The notes below the pieces were generated by a model. That model ran no database searches. It was not told the DNA's origin and was given only the letters and a program-made list of their open reading frames with translations. Below, piece after piece: positions 8,265 through 16,566 of a stretch of 64,000 bases of DNA (its first letter is position 1; each line of letters begins with the position of its first letter). The DNA is taken from the NCBI RefSeq assembly GCF_013911645.1, contig NZ_JACESV010000002.1, positions 806,001-870,000 on the forward strand, written 5' to 3'. The position numbers and the translations under genes are program-made. The DNA comes from Allomuricauda sp. Lineage in GTDB: Bacteria; Bacteroidota; Bacteroidia; Flavobacteriales; Flavobacteriaceae.

Positions 8265-8857
8265 CAGAAGGCGGTAAACTTATCATTTTCTCGGCACCCT
8301 CGGGCAGTGGTAAAACCACGATTGTGAAGCATCTATTGGATCAACCAGAACTGAACTTGGCGTTTTCCATATCGGCAACATCCCGCCCTCGAAGGGGAAA
8401 GGAAAAGAATGGGGTCAACTACTATTTTATGTCGGTTTCCCAATTTAAAAGGCACATCAAAGACGGTGATTTTTTGGAATGGGAAGAAGTGTACCGGGAT
8501 AATTTTTATGGCACGCTCAAAAGCGAAGTAGAGCGTTTGTGGGCCGAAGGGAAAAACGTGATTTTTGATATTGATGTTTCTGGCGGACTTAGAATTAAAA
8601 AGAAGTTTCCGGAGAAAACATTGGCCGTTTTTGTAAAACCTCCCAGTGTTGATGAACTTAAAATCAGACTGAAAAAAAGAAGTACCGAAAGCGATGATAA
8701 AATCAATATGCGGATTGCCAAGGCATCCGTGGAGCTGGCCACAGCCCCTCAATTTGATAAAATCATCAAGAACTACGACCTCGATGTAGCTCTTAATGAG
8801 GCCCATAGATTGGTCGCCGAATTTGTTGGGGCCGAGATGCCCCCTAAAGAAGATTAG
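8261..8857 (+). CDS. gmk: Guanylate kinase
   Basis: A 198-residue P-loop kinase that converts GMP and ATP to GDP and ADP. The Walker A motif SAPSGSGKT is at residues 11-19. The GMP-binding section SRPRRGKEKNGVNYYF follows at about 42-57, and DFLEWEEVYRDNFYGT is also characteristic. Length is normal for the family. It overlaps yicC by four bases and is followed after three bases by nadD, so all three are almost certainly one transcript. Cytoplasmic and expected to be essential. Confidence 0.96.
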   Translation: MTEGGKLIIFSAPSGSGKTTIVKHLLDQPELNLAFSISATSRPRRGKEKNGVNYYFMSVSQFKRHIKDGDFLEWEEVYRDNFYGTLKSEVERLWAEGKNVIFDIDVSGGLRIKKKFPEKTLAVFVKPPSVDELKIRLKKRSTESDDKINMRIAKASVELATAPQFDKIIKNYDLDVALNEAHRLVAEFVGAEMPPKED

Positions 8858-8860
8858 AAC

Positions 8861-9445
8861 ATGAAAAAGGTAGGGCTCTTTTTTGGGACCTTTAACCCTA
8901 TACACATAGGCCATTTGGTCATAGCGAACCATCTGGTGGAGTTTTCCGATCTGGATGAGGTTTGGTTCGTAATAACGCCACAAAGCCCGTTTAAGGTGAA
9001 GCAATCCCTTTTGGACAACAACCATCGCTATCAAATGGTGTTCGAAGCGGTTCAGGATTACCCCAAGTTAAAACCCAGTAAAATAGAGTTTGATCTTCCC
9101 CAGCCCAATTATACCACCAATACCCTGGCCCATTTGGATGACAAATACGGAAAAGACCATCAATTTTCACTTATCATGGGGGAGGACAATCTAAAAAGTT
9201 TCCATAAATGGAAGAACTACGAGGCTATTTTGGAACATTACTCCATTTATGTGTATCCTAGAGTTTCGGACGGTAATATTGAGCATCAATTTAAGGGACA
9301 CCCAAAAATTACCAAGGTGGATGCGCCCATCATGGAAATATCATCCACTTTTATCCGTAAAGCACACAAAGCAGGTAAAAATGTTCGTCCCATGCTCCCA
9401 CATTCCGTTTGGAAGTATATGGACGAGATGAATTTTTATAGGTAG
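8861..9445 (+). CDS. nadD: Nicotinate-nucleotide adenylyltransferase
   Basis: The 194-residue enzyme transfers AMP from ATP to nicotinate mononucleotide in NAD synthesis. GTFNPIHIGH at residues 9-18 is the nucleotidyltransferase (T/H)xGH-type motif and EISSTFIRK near residue 160 is the second conserved ATP-binding signature. Length and ends agree with bacterial NadD. It begins three bases after the gmk stop. Its stop is only two bases from the end of the convergent GH130 gene, leaving no room for a separate terminator. Confidence 0.95.
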   Translation: MKKVGLFFGTFNPIHIGHLVIANHLVEFSDLDEVWFVITPQSPFKVKQSLLDNNHRYQMVFEAVQDYPKLKPSKIEFDLPQPNYTTNTLAHLDDKYGKDHQFSLIMGEDNLKSFHKWKNYEAILEHYSIYVYPRVSDGNIEHQFKGHPKITKVDAPIMEISSTFIRKAHKAGKNVRPMLPHSVWKYMDEMNFYR

Positions 9446-9447
9446 CG

Positions 9448-10557
9448 CTATTTTTTTGAGGTAACCACCCCTACCATGCTATCTGCCGTTCCGTAATACA
9501 GATACCAAACATTTTTGAAGAGTACCAAGCCCTCCAGAAAGGTAGTACCATCTTTATATTGGCCTGATTTTTCAAAAGGCAATTCGGGTTTTATAAAAGG
9601 TTTCTCGGTACGGTCCAATAGTTTCCAAGGTTCTTGGGCATCAAAAAGGGCCTGCCCTCCTGTATAGATTCGATTTCCAAGCTCCTTTACTCCAATATTT
9701 TGTGAATTCCCTGCGTTGTAGAGCACCACAATACCATTATCTGTTAGTAGTGGAGGTGGGCCTACTTCGACTAGCCAAGAATCGAAATAACCGGGCCTAG
9801 GGCTTAAAACAGGCGCCAGTTTGCCTTCGTAGGTTTCCACGGGCTCCCAATCTATCATATTGGTTGATGTGGCCATCCAAATATGGGGCACCCCATAGTA
9901 CATCCAATATTTTCCATGAATCTTTGCAGCAACCAGTTTACCATCCTTAAGTGCTGTTACAATGGCTCCCGATTTGGTTTCTTTTTCGTGATAAACACCA
10001 TTTTTATAATTCTGAAAAACGGGTCCATGCTTTTCCCAATGCACTAAATCTTTTGAGGTGGCAACGGCTAGCTTGGGGACTTTACGGTTCCATTGTGTAT
10101 AGGTTAGCACATAAAGCCCATCTTCGGTCTCAACTATGCGTGGGTCTTCAATACCGCCTGGCCATTCATTGATTTTTTGATTGTCATCGTTTGGGTAAAA
10201 TACAGGTTCTGGCCATTTGTTGTAGGAAGTGCCATCCGCCGAAGTGGCCATTCCAATTCGGGAACGGTGCCCACCGATTTCTTTCTCCCCCAATTTTTCT
10301 TCGGCCCGGTATAGCACATAAATGGAATCGTTTTTAGCGATAGCTGCTGGGTTAAACGTGGCCATGGATTCCCAATGGACTATTTTTTGCGTTATGGGGT
10401 CTTTAAAGGTAGATGTACCATCTTTCTGTAAAATAGGCTGGGCATTTTTGGGGCGTTCAAATGGCCCCAACATCCAATCTTTTTCTTTGGTTTGGGAAAA
10501 CAGGCCAGTGCATGTAAATAAAAGAATGCACAGTTGAAAATACGTTGTTCTCATCAA
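9448..10557 (-). CDS. Secreted glycoside hydrolase/phosphorylase, GH130-like
   Basis: A 369-residue protein with a signal peptide (MMRTTYFQLCILLFTCTGLFSQ) and a five-bladed beta-propeller of the GH43/GH130 type. FNPAAIAKNDSIYVLYRA, WPGGIEDPRIVETEDGLYVLTY (with the likely catalytic aspartate) and YYGVPHIWMATS are characteristic of GH130. That family contains mannoside phosphorylases and some hydrolases; export makes hydrolysis more plausible than phosphorolysis, which normally needs cytoplasmic phosphate. It begins two bases after the stop of the DUF6503-like gene, so the two form an operon. The substrate, perhaps a mannose-containing glycan, is inferred. Confidence 0.85.
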   Translation of the reverse strand: MMRTTYFQLCILLFTCTGLFSQTKEKDWMLGPFERPKNAQPILQKDGTSTFKDPITQKIVHWESMATFNPAAIAKNDSIYVLYRAEEKLGEKEIGGHRSRIGMATSADGTSYNKWPEPVFYPNDDNQKINEWPGGIEDPRIVETEDGLYVLTYTQWNRKVPKLAVATSKDLVHWEKHGPVFQNYKNGVYHEKETKSGAIVTALKDGKLVAAKIHGKYWMYYGVPHIWMATSTNMIDWEPVETYEGKLAPVLSPRPGYFDSWLVEVGPPPLLTDNGIVVLYNAGNSQNIGVKELGNRIYTGGQALFDAQEPWKLLDRTEKPFIKPELPFEKSGQYKDGTTFLEGLVLFKNVWYLYYGTADSMVGVVTSKK

Positions 10558-10559
10558 TA

Positions 10560-11276
10560 TTAAATTTTTTCTAAGGTATCAGTGCCTAAATACTTATCAC
10601 CCTTATTAAGGTACCATGCTCTTGTTTTGGGCATTTTTATACCGTTGATTTCCTCTAATCCAGTCAAAAGGATATATTCACCATCATTTTTACTTTCTTC
10701 ATGATAAAATTGATAGACTTCCATGGCGTAAGTGGTTGGGTCAAAATAAAAATACCATGTATCGGTGCCTACTTCAGCATCGTAGGTAACTTTTAAAACC
10801 ACATATTTTTTGTCCTTGAATGTCCTATTGTAAACTTTGGGATCTAAGTGTGTGCCCGGGTCATTCAACTTCATGGGAAGTCCGTAGAGGTAGGTGTAGT
10901 AATCTTTCATAAAGTTGCCACGTTCACAATTCAGTTGGAATTCTTCGGCCTCTTCTTCAGAAAAGTCTTCGCTTCCGTTCAAGGTGATTTCACAGGAACC
11001 CTTATTAAATTCATAGGCGTAGGAATTGCCTTTTTGCTCAACGTTCAAGCTAAACTCTTGTTTGGGAAAGTCCACTCCAATGATGCTTGTGCGTTTTGGA
11101 CGGCTCGGGGTTTCCATCACCACTTTAAAAGTGGTGTTTAGGTTTTCCCAATTTCCGTTGGGGTCGTGGAACACAATGGCCTTTTCCAGAACTTCATCTG
11201 CAGAAAGGGATTGTGCATGACTTGGCGCACTGAACAATACACTTACCAATAAAAGAGCAAAGCAATACCTTCTCAT
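10560..11276 (-). CDS. Secreted DUF6503-like protein
   Basis: This 238-residue protein has a signal peptide (MRRYCFALLLVSVLFSAPSHAQ) and a beta-rich body with features such as AIVFHDPNGNWENLNTTFKVVMETP and TWYFYFDPTTYAMEVYQFYHEES. These agree with the Bacteroidota family annotated as DUF6503, whose fold resembles lipoprotein carriers of the LolA/outer-membrane lipoprotein-sorting kind. Function is unknown. It is the first gene of a two-gene unit with the GH130 enzyme, which begins two bases later. Confidence 0.65.
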   Translation of the reverse strand: MRRYCFALLLVSVLFSAPSHAQSLSADEVLEKAIVFHDPNGNWENLNTTFKVVMETPSRPKRTSIIGVDFPKQEFSLNVEQKGNSYAYEFNKGSCEITLNGSEDFSEEEAEEFQLNCERGNFMKDYYTYLYGLPMKLNDPGTHLDPKVYNRTFKDKKYVVLKVTYDAEVGTDTWYFYFDPTTYAMEVYQFYHEESKNDGEYILLTGLEEINGIKMPKTRAWYLNKGDKYLGTDTLEKI

Positions 11277-11314
11277 ACCAAAAAATTAATAGTTGATATG
11301 AGAAAGGTACTATT

Positions 11315-13609
11315 TTATTTTATCTCAATTGTAGCAGGTTCAACAGAACTATCATGTTCACGATAATACTGTTCCAAAAGGTTCATCATTGCAGTAATTA
11401 AATCCCTTGTTTCAAGCAAAAGTGAGAAATACAGCGTCGTATTCTTTGGGCTAGATTCCTCTGTCCTTGTTCTGGAGACTTGGATATCAATTTTTTGTGA
11501 AACCAAATCATACAGCTCTTGTTTGGAGTCCAAAATGACACCTATTTGCTCAAATGACTTTTCTTCAAATGCTTTTTGGGTGCTATTGAAAATTTCTTCC
11601 AGTTTGTGGTCAATCTCCTTTAGCTCCTTGATTTGGTTGTATTTTAATTTTTTGTGATTGTTGTTGACATGGTTGTAGCTAACCTTCCCAATGTATTCCA
11701 GGGATTGTGACATATCGGTTAAGTACCCCATAATATTGATATAAAAATTACTGGCACCAATATGGGCTTCCTCCAGGTTTTTGATAAAATAGAAGGTATG
11801 TTCCCTTAAATCTTCTATTTCCAGTGCAAGCTTTTTACCCTGTTTCTTGTTCTTTTTTAAAGAATCCAGTGCTTGTTTGGCAAGCCCGTTGATGGAGTTG
11901 GTATAGATTTTATTGCTTCGCTTTATTACATTGGCAATATTGGCGGCGCTTTCTTCTATAACTCCTTGGATGGAACTGCTCTCAGCTCTTCTTAAGCGAT
12001 CTTCAACCTTTATTTCCTTTGATTTTTTGTTATAGGAAATATAGTTTCTCACCAAAAGTAGAATAGCGGCGAACAATAGTATGGAGATGGCTGCTCCTTT
12101 TCCAAAACTTATAAGTGCCAAAATTACTCCAGAAGCCAAGAAAGCAATGATAGCGGTACTGAACCAGCCAGCAATTACGTTGAGCACGCCAGCTACGCGG
12201 TATACGGCACTTTCTGCACCCCATGCCCTATCGGCCAAAGAAGTACCCATGGCCACCATAAAGGTTACATAAGTGGTGGAAAGCGGCAATTTGTAAGATG
12301 TAGCAATCGAAATCAGGATACCGGCAACCATCAAGTTTACGGATGCCCTAATCATATCAAAAGCAGGTAGTTGGAGTACTTTGTCCTTTGATAGGTTTAC
12401 GGTAGGTTTTTCGAAACGCTTATCAATTTTATTCTGTATAGATTTTGGTACCGCTGTGGATGCCCAAGTGGACAAACCTATGGAGAACCTAACCAACCCC
12501 CTGGATAAAAAATTGGGCTGAAACTTTTCTTTGGCCTCACCCTCACGGGATAGGTTTATTTCGGTATCGGCCACGTATCTTGCTTTTTTGGACAACCAAA
12601 GTGTTACCACCATAATCATTCCGGAAAGGAACAATAGTATTGTTGGGGTTTCGACTTTAGTGGCCAAGATTCCCATACTAAATTCAGAGGCCGCGACTCC
12701 CGAACCAACCCATGCTTGGTACGATTGCCATGCCGCGATGGGTACACCGATAAAGTTAACAAGGTCGTTTCCGGCAAAAGCTAGGGCCAAGGCAAAAGTT
12801 CCCACTCCAATGATTACTTTGTACATATTGACTTTAGCAAACTGGATAAGTAAATAGGATAGGAGGGCCCAAAAGGCAAAGTTGATCAATGCTACCTTGT
12901 AAATTTCGGTCTCCAAAAAGTCTTTGATTGTAATACCTCCAATAAAACCATAGGTTTGGTCGGCAAAAGGAGTTCCTTTTATACCTTTCAATAATATAAA
13001 ATAGGATATCGCCGATAGTGCTATTCCGGCAAAAATAGCTCCGACCCACTTTGCTTTTTTCTGAAATTGATAGGATAACAGCACCCTTGATACCCATTGT
13101 ACAAAGGCTCCAATGGTAAAGGCTATTACCACTGAGGACAGTATGCCAATGATTATCTCGATGGCCTTATCGGTGTTGATATAATTGACAACATCGGAGA
13201 AACTACCGTTTACATCCGCTATTTTTAATATGGCCATGGCCACGGCCGCACCCAAGAGGTTGAAAACTATGGAAACTGTGGTGGAGGTGGGCATTCCCAA
13301 TGTGTTGAAGAAATCCAACAACAGAATGTCCGTTATCATCACGGCCATAAAAATGAACATGATTTCGTCAAAGTAAAACTCGCCAGGATTAAATATACCT
13401 TTCCTGGCAACTTCCATAAGTCCGCTCGAGAAAATGGCACCGCATGCAATTCCCAAGCTAGCAACAATCATAATAGTCTTAAATGAAATGGCCTTGGAGC
13501 CTATGGCGGAATTAAGAAAGTTAACCGCATCATTACTTACACCAACAACAAGGTCGGCTATAGCTAAAATGCCCAAAGCGACCAGAATCAAAAAATAAAT
13601 GTTGTCCAT
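11315..13609 (-). CDS. PiT-type inorganic phosphate transporter with a C-terminal PhoU-like domain
   Basis: This is a 764-residue inner-membrane protein. Both halves carry PiT repeats with their duplicated signatures (GVSNDAVNFLNSAIGSKA at about 23-40 and FAGNDLVNFIGVPIAAW near the middle) and many hydrophobic helices. From about residue 530 the sequence turns soluble and helical (EDLREHTFYFIKNLEEAHIGAS, HKKLKYNQIKELKEIDHKLEEIFN), like the PhoU/DUF47 partners that gate PiT transporters. In many bacteria that partner is a separate gene; here it is fused. It should import phosphate, probably with protons or sodium. A phosphate-type porin gene lies 72 bases upstream on the same strand, suggesting coordinated phosphate uptake across both membranes. 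Confidence 0.9.
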   Translation of the reverse strand: MDNIYFLILVALGILAIADLVVGVSNDAVNFLNSAIGSKAISFKTIMIVASLGIACGAIFSSGLMEVARKGIFNPGEFYFDEIMFIFMAVMITDILLLDFFNTLGMPTSTTVSIVFNLLGAAVAMAILKIADVNGSFSDVVNYINTDKAIEIIIGILSSVVIAFTIGAFVQWVSRVLLSYQFQKKAKWVGAIFAGIALSAISYFILLKGIKGTPFADQTYGFIGGITIKDFLETEIYKVALINFAFWALLSYLLIQFAKVNMYKVIIGVGTFALALAFAGNDLVNFIGVPIAAWQSYQAWVGSGVAASEFSMGILATKVETPTILLFLSGMIMVVTLWLSKKARYVADTEINLSREGEAKEKFQPNFLSRGLVRFSIGLSTWASTAVPKSIQNKIDKRFEKPTVNLSKDKVLQLPAFDMIRASVNLMVAGILISIATSYKLPLSTTYVTFMVAMGTSLADRAWGAESAVYRVAGVLNVIAGWFSTAIIAFLASGVILALISFGKGAAISILLFAAILLLVRNYISYNKKSKEIKVEDRLRRAESSSIQGVIEESAANIANVIKRSNKIYTNSINGLAKQALDSLKKNKKQGKKLALEIEDLREHTFYFIKNLEEAHIGASNFYINIMGYLTDMSQSLEYIGKVSYNHVNNNHKKLKYNQIKELKEIDHKLEEIFNSTQKAFEEKSFEQIGVILDSKQELYDLVSQKIDIQVSRTRTEESSPKNTTLYFSLLLETRDLITAMMNLLEQYYREHDSSVEPATIEIK

Positions 13610-13681
13610 AATTAAAATTCAGAAAAATTTTTCAAATATCTACAGAAATGACCTTTTAATAAGTTATGTTAAGGTTATTTT

Positions 13682-14896
13682 TTAAAAATGTACCTCTACT
13701 TGTAAACGATACATTAATGTATCAAATCCATCATCTATATTTAAATAGCTTAAATCGCTTTGAACCTTTAGCTTATGGCCCACAATGTATTTTGAGAGCC
13801 CTAAGGTGTATTGTGTTTCAGGTGTTTTACCGGTTATGCCGTAATCCAATTTAATGTTGGTGTATCTGGCAGATACTTCCCAATTATTTTTAAACAGGTA
13901 ACCCGATTGAAGATTGAGCCCCCTTCCCACTTGAACAACATCCCCTGTTTCGGTATTGTCCGAGTTTACGGCTATCGGGTTGTCCGCATCACGATTTGCA
14001 TATTCGCCCATCAGGGAAAATCCATTGTACTTGAACATGAAATCCAAAAACAAGGTGGAAATATTGGTTTGGTAGAGCCCGGTATCATTGAACATAAAGT
14101 TTCCCATGTTGCTTCGGGTTTTTACGGCATTGTTATTTAGATCGTATGTGGCTGCGACCATTAATTTTGGGGTAGCTTCCCGGCTTAGGTCAGCTCCTTT
14201 ATAATCCCCTTTGGCCGTGAACCTTCCAAAGGGCAATAACTCTAGTCTTGTGGTGTATTGATGCCCTCCTAAATTACCTTCGGTAACATTTCTTCCATCG
14301 CCTTGGGATAGGGCGAATTTTTCGCGTACCAAGAACTTGTTGCCCAAATAAAAATGATGCCTGAGCTGAAAGCCCATATCCCTGTCAATAGTAAATCTGC
14401 TATTTAATAGAGATCTATCCACTTGCTGAAGGTTTCCGGATGAGATGACCCTTTCAATATTACCGGGCAACTTTGTTTGTCCGAACCAAAGCTCAAAGTT
14501 TTGGTAAAAATTCCACATTACAACGGCATCTAAAATGTATCGAGGTGTATTTCTTGTAAATTCGGAGCCTCCAGAAAGATCCCTATTGGAAAGGCCAAGC
14601 TCTATTTTGTACTTGAGTTTTGGGGAATAGGCAAAACCATCGAATTTTAACCGGGCCCGCCTTACCAAAAAGTTCTGTTCTGGGCTGGCAAATTTATTTT
14701 CACCATTGTCTGTCCAGCTAAAATTGGATAATATTTGCATTCTTGTTCCCACCTTCATGGACCAAGTACTATCCTTGCCAACGATGTTGAGCAAGCCTTT
14801 GCCAAACTTTGTCGAGGATATCTCTTGGGAATAAGAAAAATGTGCGCATGTAAATAGAAAGAAGAAGCCTATTAAGGCTAACTTTTTGGTATTCAT
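13682..14896 (-). CDS. Outer-membrane porin, phosphate-selective O/P type
   Basis: The 404-residue product starts with a signal peptide (MNTKKLALIGFFFLFTCAHFSYSQ). It then alternates short hydrophobic strands and turns through to a terminal aromatic residue (LQVEVHF), typical of an outer-membrane beta-barrel. Features such as VRRARLKFDGFAYSPKLKYKIELGLSNRDL and QTKLPGNIERV are typical of the OprO/OprP porin family. It probably lets phosphate or another anion cross the outer membrane and is followed by the PiT transporter gene. The spacer upstream carries unusual inverted repeats close to the ATG, which could control its expression. Confidence 0.88.
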   Translation of the reverse strand: MNTKKLALIGFFFLFTCAHFSYSQEISSTKFGKGLLNIVGKDSTWSMKVGTRMQILSNFSWTDNGENKFASPEQNFLVRRARLKFDGFAYSPKLKYKIELGLSNRDLSGGSEFTRNTPRYILDAVVMWNFYQNFELWFGQTKLPGNIERVISSGNLQQVDRSLLNSRFTIDRDMGFQLRHHFYLGNKFLVREKFALSQGDGRNVTEGNLGGHQYTTRLELLPFGRFTAKGDYKGADLSREATPKLMVAATYDLNNNAVKTRSNMGNFMFNDTGLYQTNISTLFLDFMFKYNGFSLMGEYANRDADNPIAVNSDNTETGDVVQVGRGLNLQSGYLFKNNWEVSARYTNIKLDYGITGKTPETQYTLGLSKYIVGHKLKVQSDLSYLNIDDGFDTLMYRLQVEVHF

Positions 14897-15199
14897 AACG
14901 GTACTAGTTTTTGTCGCTGCAAATAACCGTACTCAATGTTAAGTTAACATTTCCTCTATGTTATTTTAAGGATGTTATTTTTAATAAAATGGCTACCTTT
15001 TAAAAGGTAGCCATCAGATTTCTGAGAATAGTCGACAAAAACTAATATCCGTATAGAAATCCTTGTCAAAATTGAACTATCCAAATTTCTTTACTGTAAT
15101 TTTAAGTTTAAGTAATCATTAAGCATTGCTTACTAAGGTGATATCCAGTTTTCTTGGTGTATAACCTAGGTTAAATGTATATTGCGCCAATAGTTGAGT
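14897..15199. other. Non-coding spacer between porin and dgt with nested inverted repeats
   Basis: No credible gene is present in these 303 bases between divergent starts. They contain a 26-base perfect palindrome at 14989-15014 (half-site ATGGCTACCTTTT). Around it are 12-base inverted repeats TAGTTTTTGTCG (14905-14916) and CGACAAAAACTA (15033-15044). Read toward the porin, there is also a GTTAACTTAACATTGA element (14933-14948). Either the arms bound an invertible or regulated promoter segment, or the central palindrome ends a short minus-strand transcript, since a T-rich run follows it on that strand. Confidence 0.6.
14905..15044. repeat. Nested inverted repeats: 12-base arms around a 26-base palindrome
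   Basis: The outer arms at 14905-14916 and 15033-15044 match perfectly over twelve bases as reverse complements and stop matching on both sides. The inner palindrome at 14989-15014 is perfect over thirteen plus thirteen bases. The left arm lies nine bases from the porin ATG, so the porin promoter must lie between the arms. Confidence 0.75.
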
Positions 15200-16558
15200 A
15201 TGAACTGGGAACAATTACTTTCTTTAAAACGTCACGGCGACACAGGTAAACGATTACGCAAGGAACAGAACGAGACCCGTTTGGGTTTTGAGGTGGATTA
15301 CGACCGGATCATTTTTTCGTCTGCCTTTAGGAGCTTGCAGGACAAGACCCAAGTATTTCCAATGCCCATAGCCGTTGGCTCCCAAAAAGATTTTGTGCAT
15401 ACCCGCCTTACCCATAGTTTGGAGGTATCGGTGGTAGGAAGAAGCCTGGGACGTATTGCAGGACAGCAAATTTTGACCAAATACCCGTTTTTGTCCGAAG
15501 TGCACGGTCACCATTTTAATGATTTTGGTGCTATAGTTGCCGCTGCTGCATTGGCCCACGATATTGGCAATCCTCCATTTGGGCATAGTGGGGAAAAGGC
15601 CATTGGAAATTATTTTAAACAAGGCAAAGGAAAGCAATACGAGGATATGCTTACCGCAGAGGAATACCAAGACCTTATCGATTTTGAAGGCAATGCCAAT
15701 GGTTTTAAACTTTTGACCGAGTCTCGCGAAGGCGTTCCGGGAGGCCTCCGATTGAGTTATGCCACTTTGGGCGCATTTATAAAATATCCGAAAGCCTCCT
15801 TGCCCAAAAGGCCATCTAGAAGCATCGTGGATAAAAAGTTCGGGTTTTTTCAATCGGAGAGATCATTTTTTAATGGGCTAGTGGAAGAAATTGGCCTGTT
15901 GCCCAACCCCGACCATCCCGAAACAGGTTTTTTGAGACACCCGCTTACCTATTTGGTCGAGGCTGCCGACGATATCTGTTACACCATCATCGATTTTGAG
16001 GACGGAATCAACCTGGGGCTCATTCCAGAAGAATATGCGTTGGAGTATTTGATCAACTTGGTGAAGGATAACATCAACACCAAAAAATATAATGCCATGA
16101 CCACCTCAAGCGACCGGTTGAGTTATTTGAGGGCACTTGCCATTAGCACCTTGATCGGGGATGCTGTGGATGTTTTTGTGAAGAACGAGGATAAAATCCT
16201 TAATGGAGCGTTTGATGTTTCTCTGTTGGACAAGGGGAAATACAGGGCTCAGGTAGAGGACATCATTAAGTTGAGCGTAGAAAAAATCTATCAATCTACC
16301 GAAGTGGTCGATAAAGAACTGGCAGGTTACCGTATAATTTCGGACCTGTTGGACATGTACACTACGGCACTGATCAATGTAAAAAAGGGGGAGGGCACCA
16401 ATTATGACCGATTGCTAATCAAAAGTTTACCCAAAAACTATCAGAATACAAATACTTCGATGTATAAAATATTGTTGGATACCAGTTGTTTTGTGGCTAG
16501 CTTATCCGATAGTGCAGCGGTACACATTCATGATAAATTAACGGGGCGAAAAATCTAA
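15200..16558 (+). CDS. dgt: dNTP triphosphohydrolase (dGTPase-like, HD domain)
   Basis: The 452-residue enzyme removes triphosphate from deoxynucleoside triphosphates. It has the conserved SAFRSLQDKTQVFP (residues 40-53), the metal-binding THSLEVSVVGRSLG (histidine 72), the HD pair at 120-121 in ALAHDIGNPPFGHSGEKA, and a later VEAADDICYTIIDFEDG with the final metal aspartate. The ATG at 15200 gives the usual N-terminus; a TTG two codons earlier is possible but unnecessary. It is a single gene: the porin diverges upstream, and the DUF3078 gene converges with an eight-base gap. It likely limits the dNTP pool, possibly also against phage; this role is inferred. Confidence 0.93.
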   Translation: MNWEQLLSLKRHGDTGKRLRKEQNETRLGFEVDYDRIIFSSAFRSLQDKTQVFPMPIAVGSQKDFVHTRLTHSLEVSVVGRSLGRIAGQQILTKYPFLSEVHGHHFNDFGAIVAAAALAHDIGNPPFGHSGEKAIGNYFKQGKGKQYEDMLTAEEYQDLIDFEGNANGFKLLTESREGVPGGLRLSYATLGAFIKYPKASLPKRPSRSIVDKKFGFFQSERSFFNGLVEEIGLLPNPDHPETGFLRHPLTYLVEAADDICYTIIDFEDGINLGLIPEEYALEYLINLVKDNINTKKYNAMTTSSDRLSYLRALAISTLIGDAVDVFVKNEDKILNGAFDVSLLDKGKYRAQVEDIIKLSVEKIYQSTEVVDKELAGYRIISDLLDMYTTALINVKKGEGTNYDRLLIKSLPKNYQNTNTSMYKILLDTSCFVASLSDSAAVHIHDKLTGRKI

Positions 16559-16566
16559 AACAGGTT

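Noticed and set aside
8333..9034. 233-codon minus-strand open frame across gmk and nadD
   Set aside because: It is a shadow of two conserved genes with complete motifs on the other strand.
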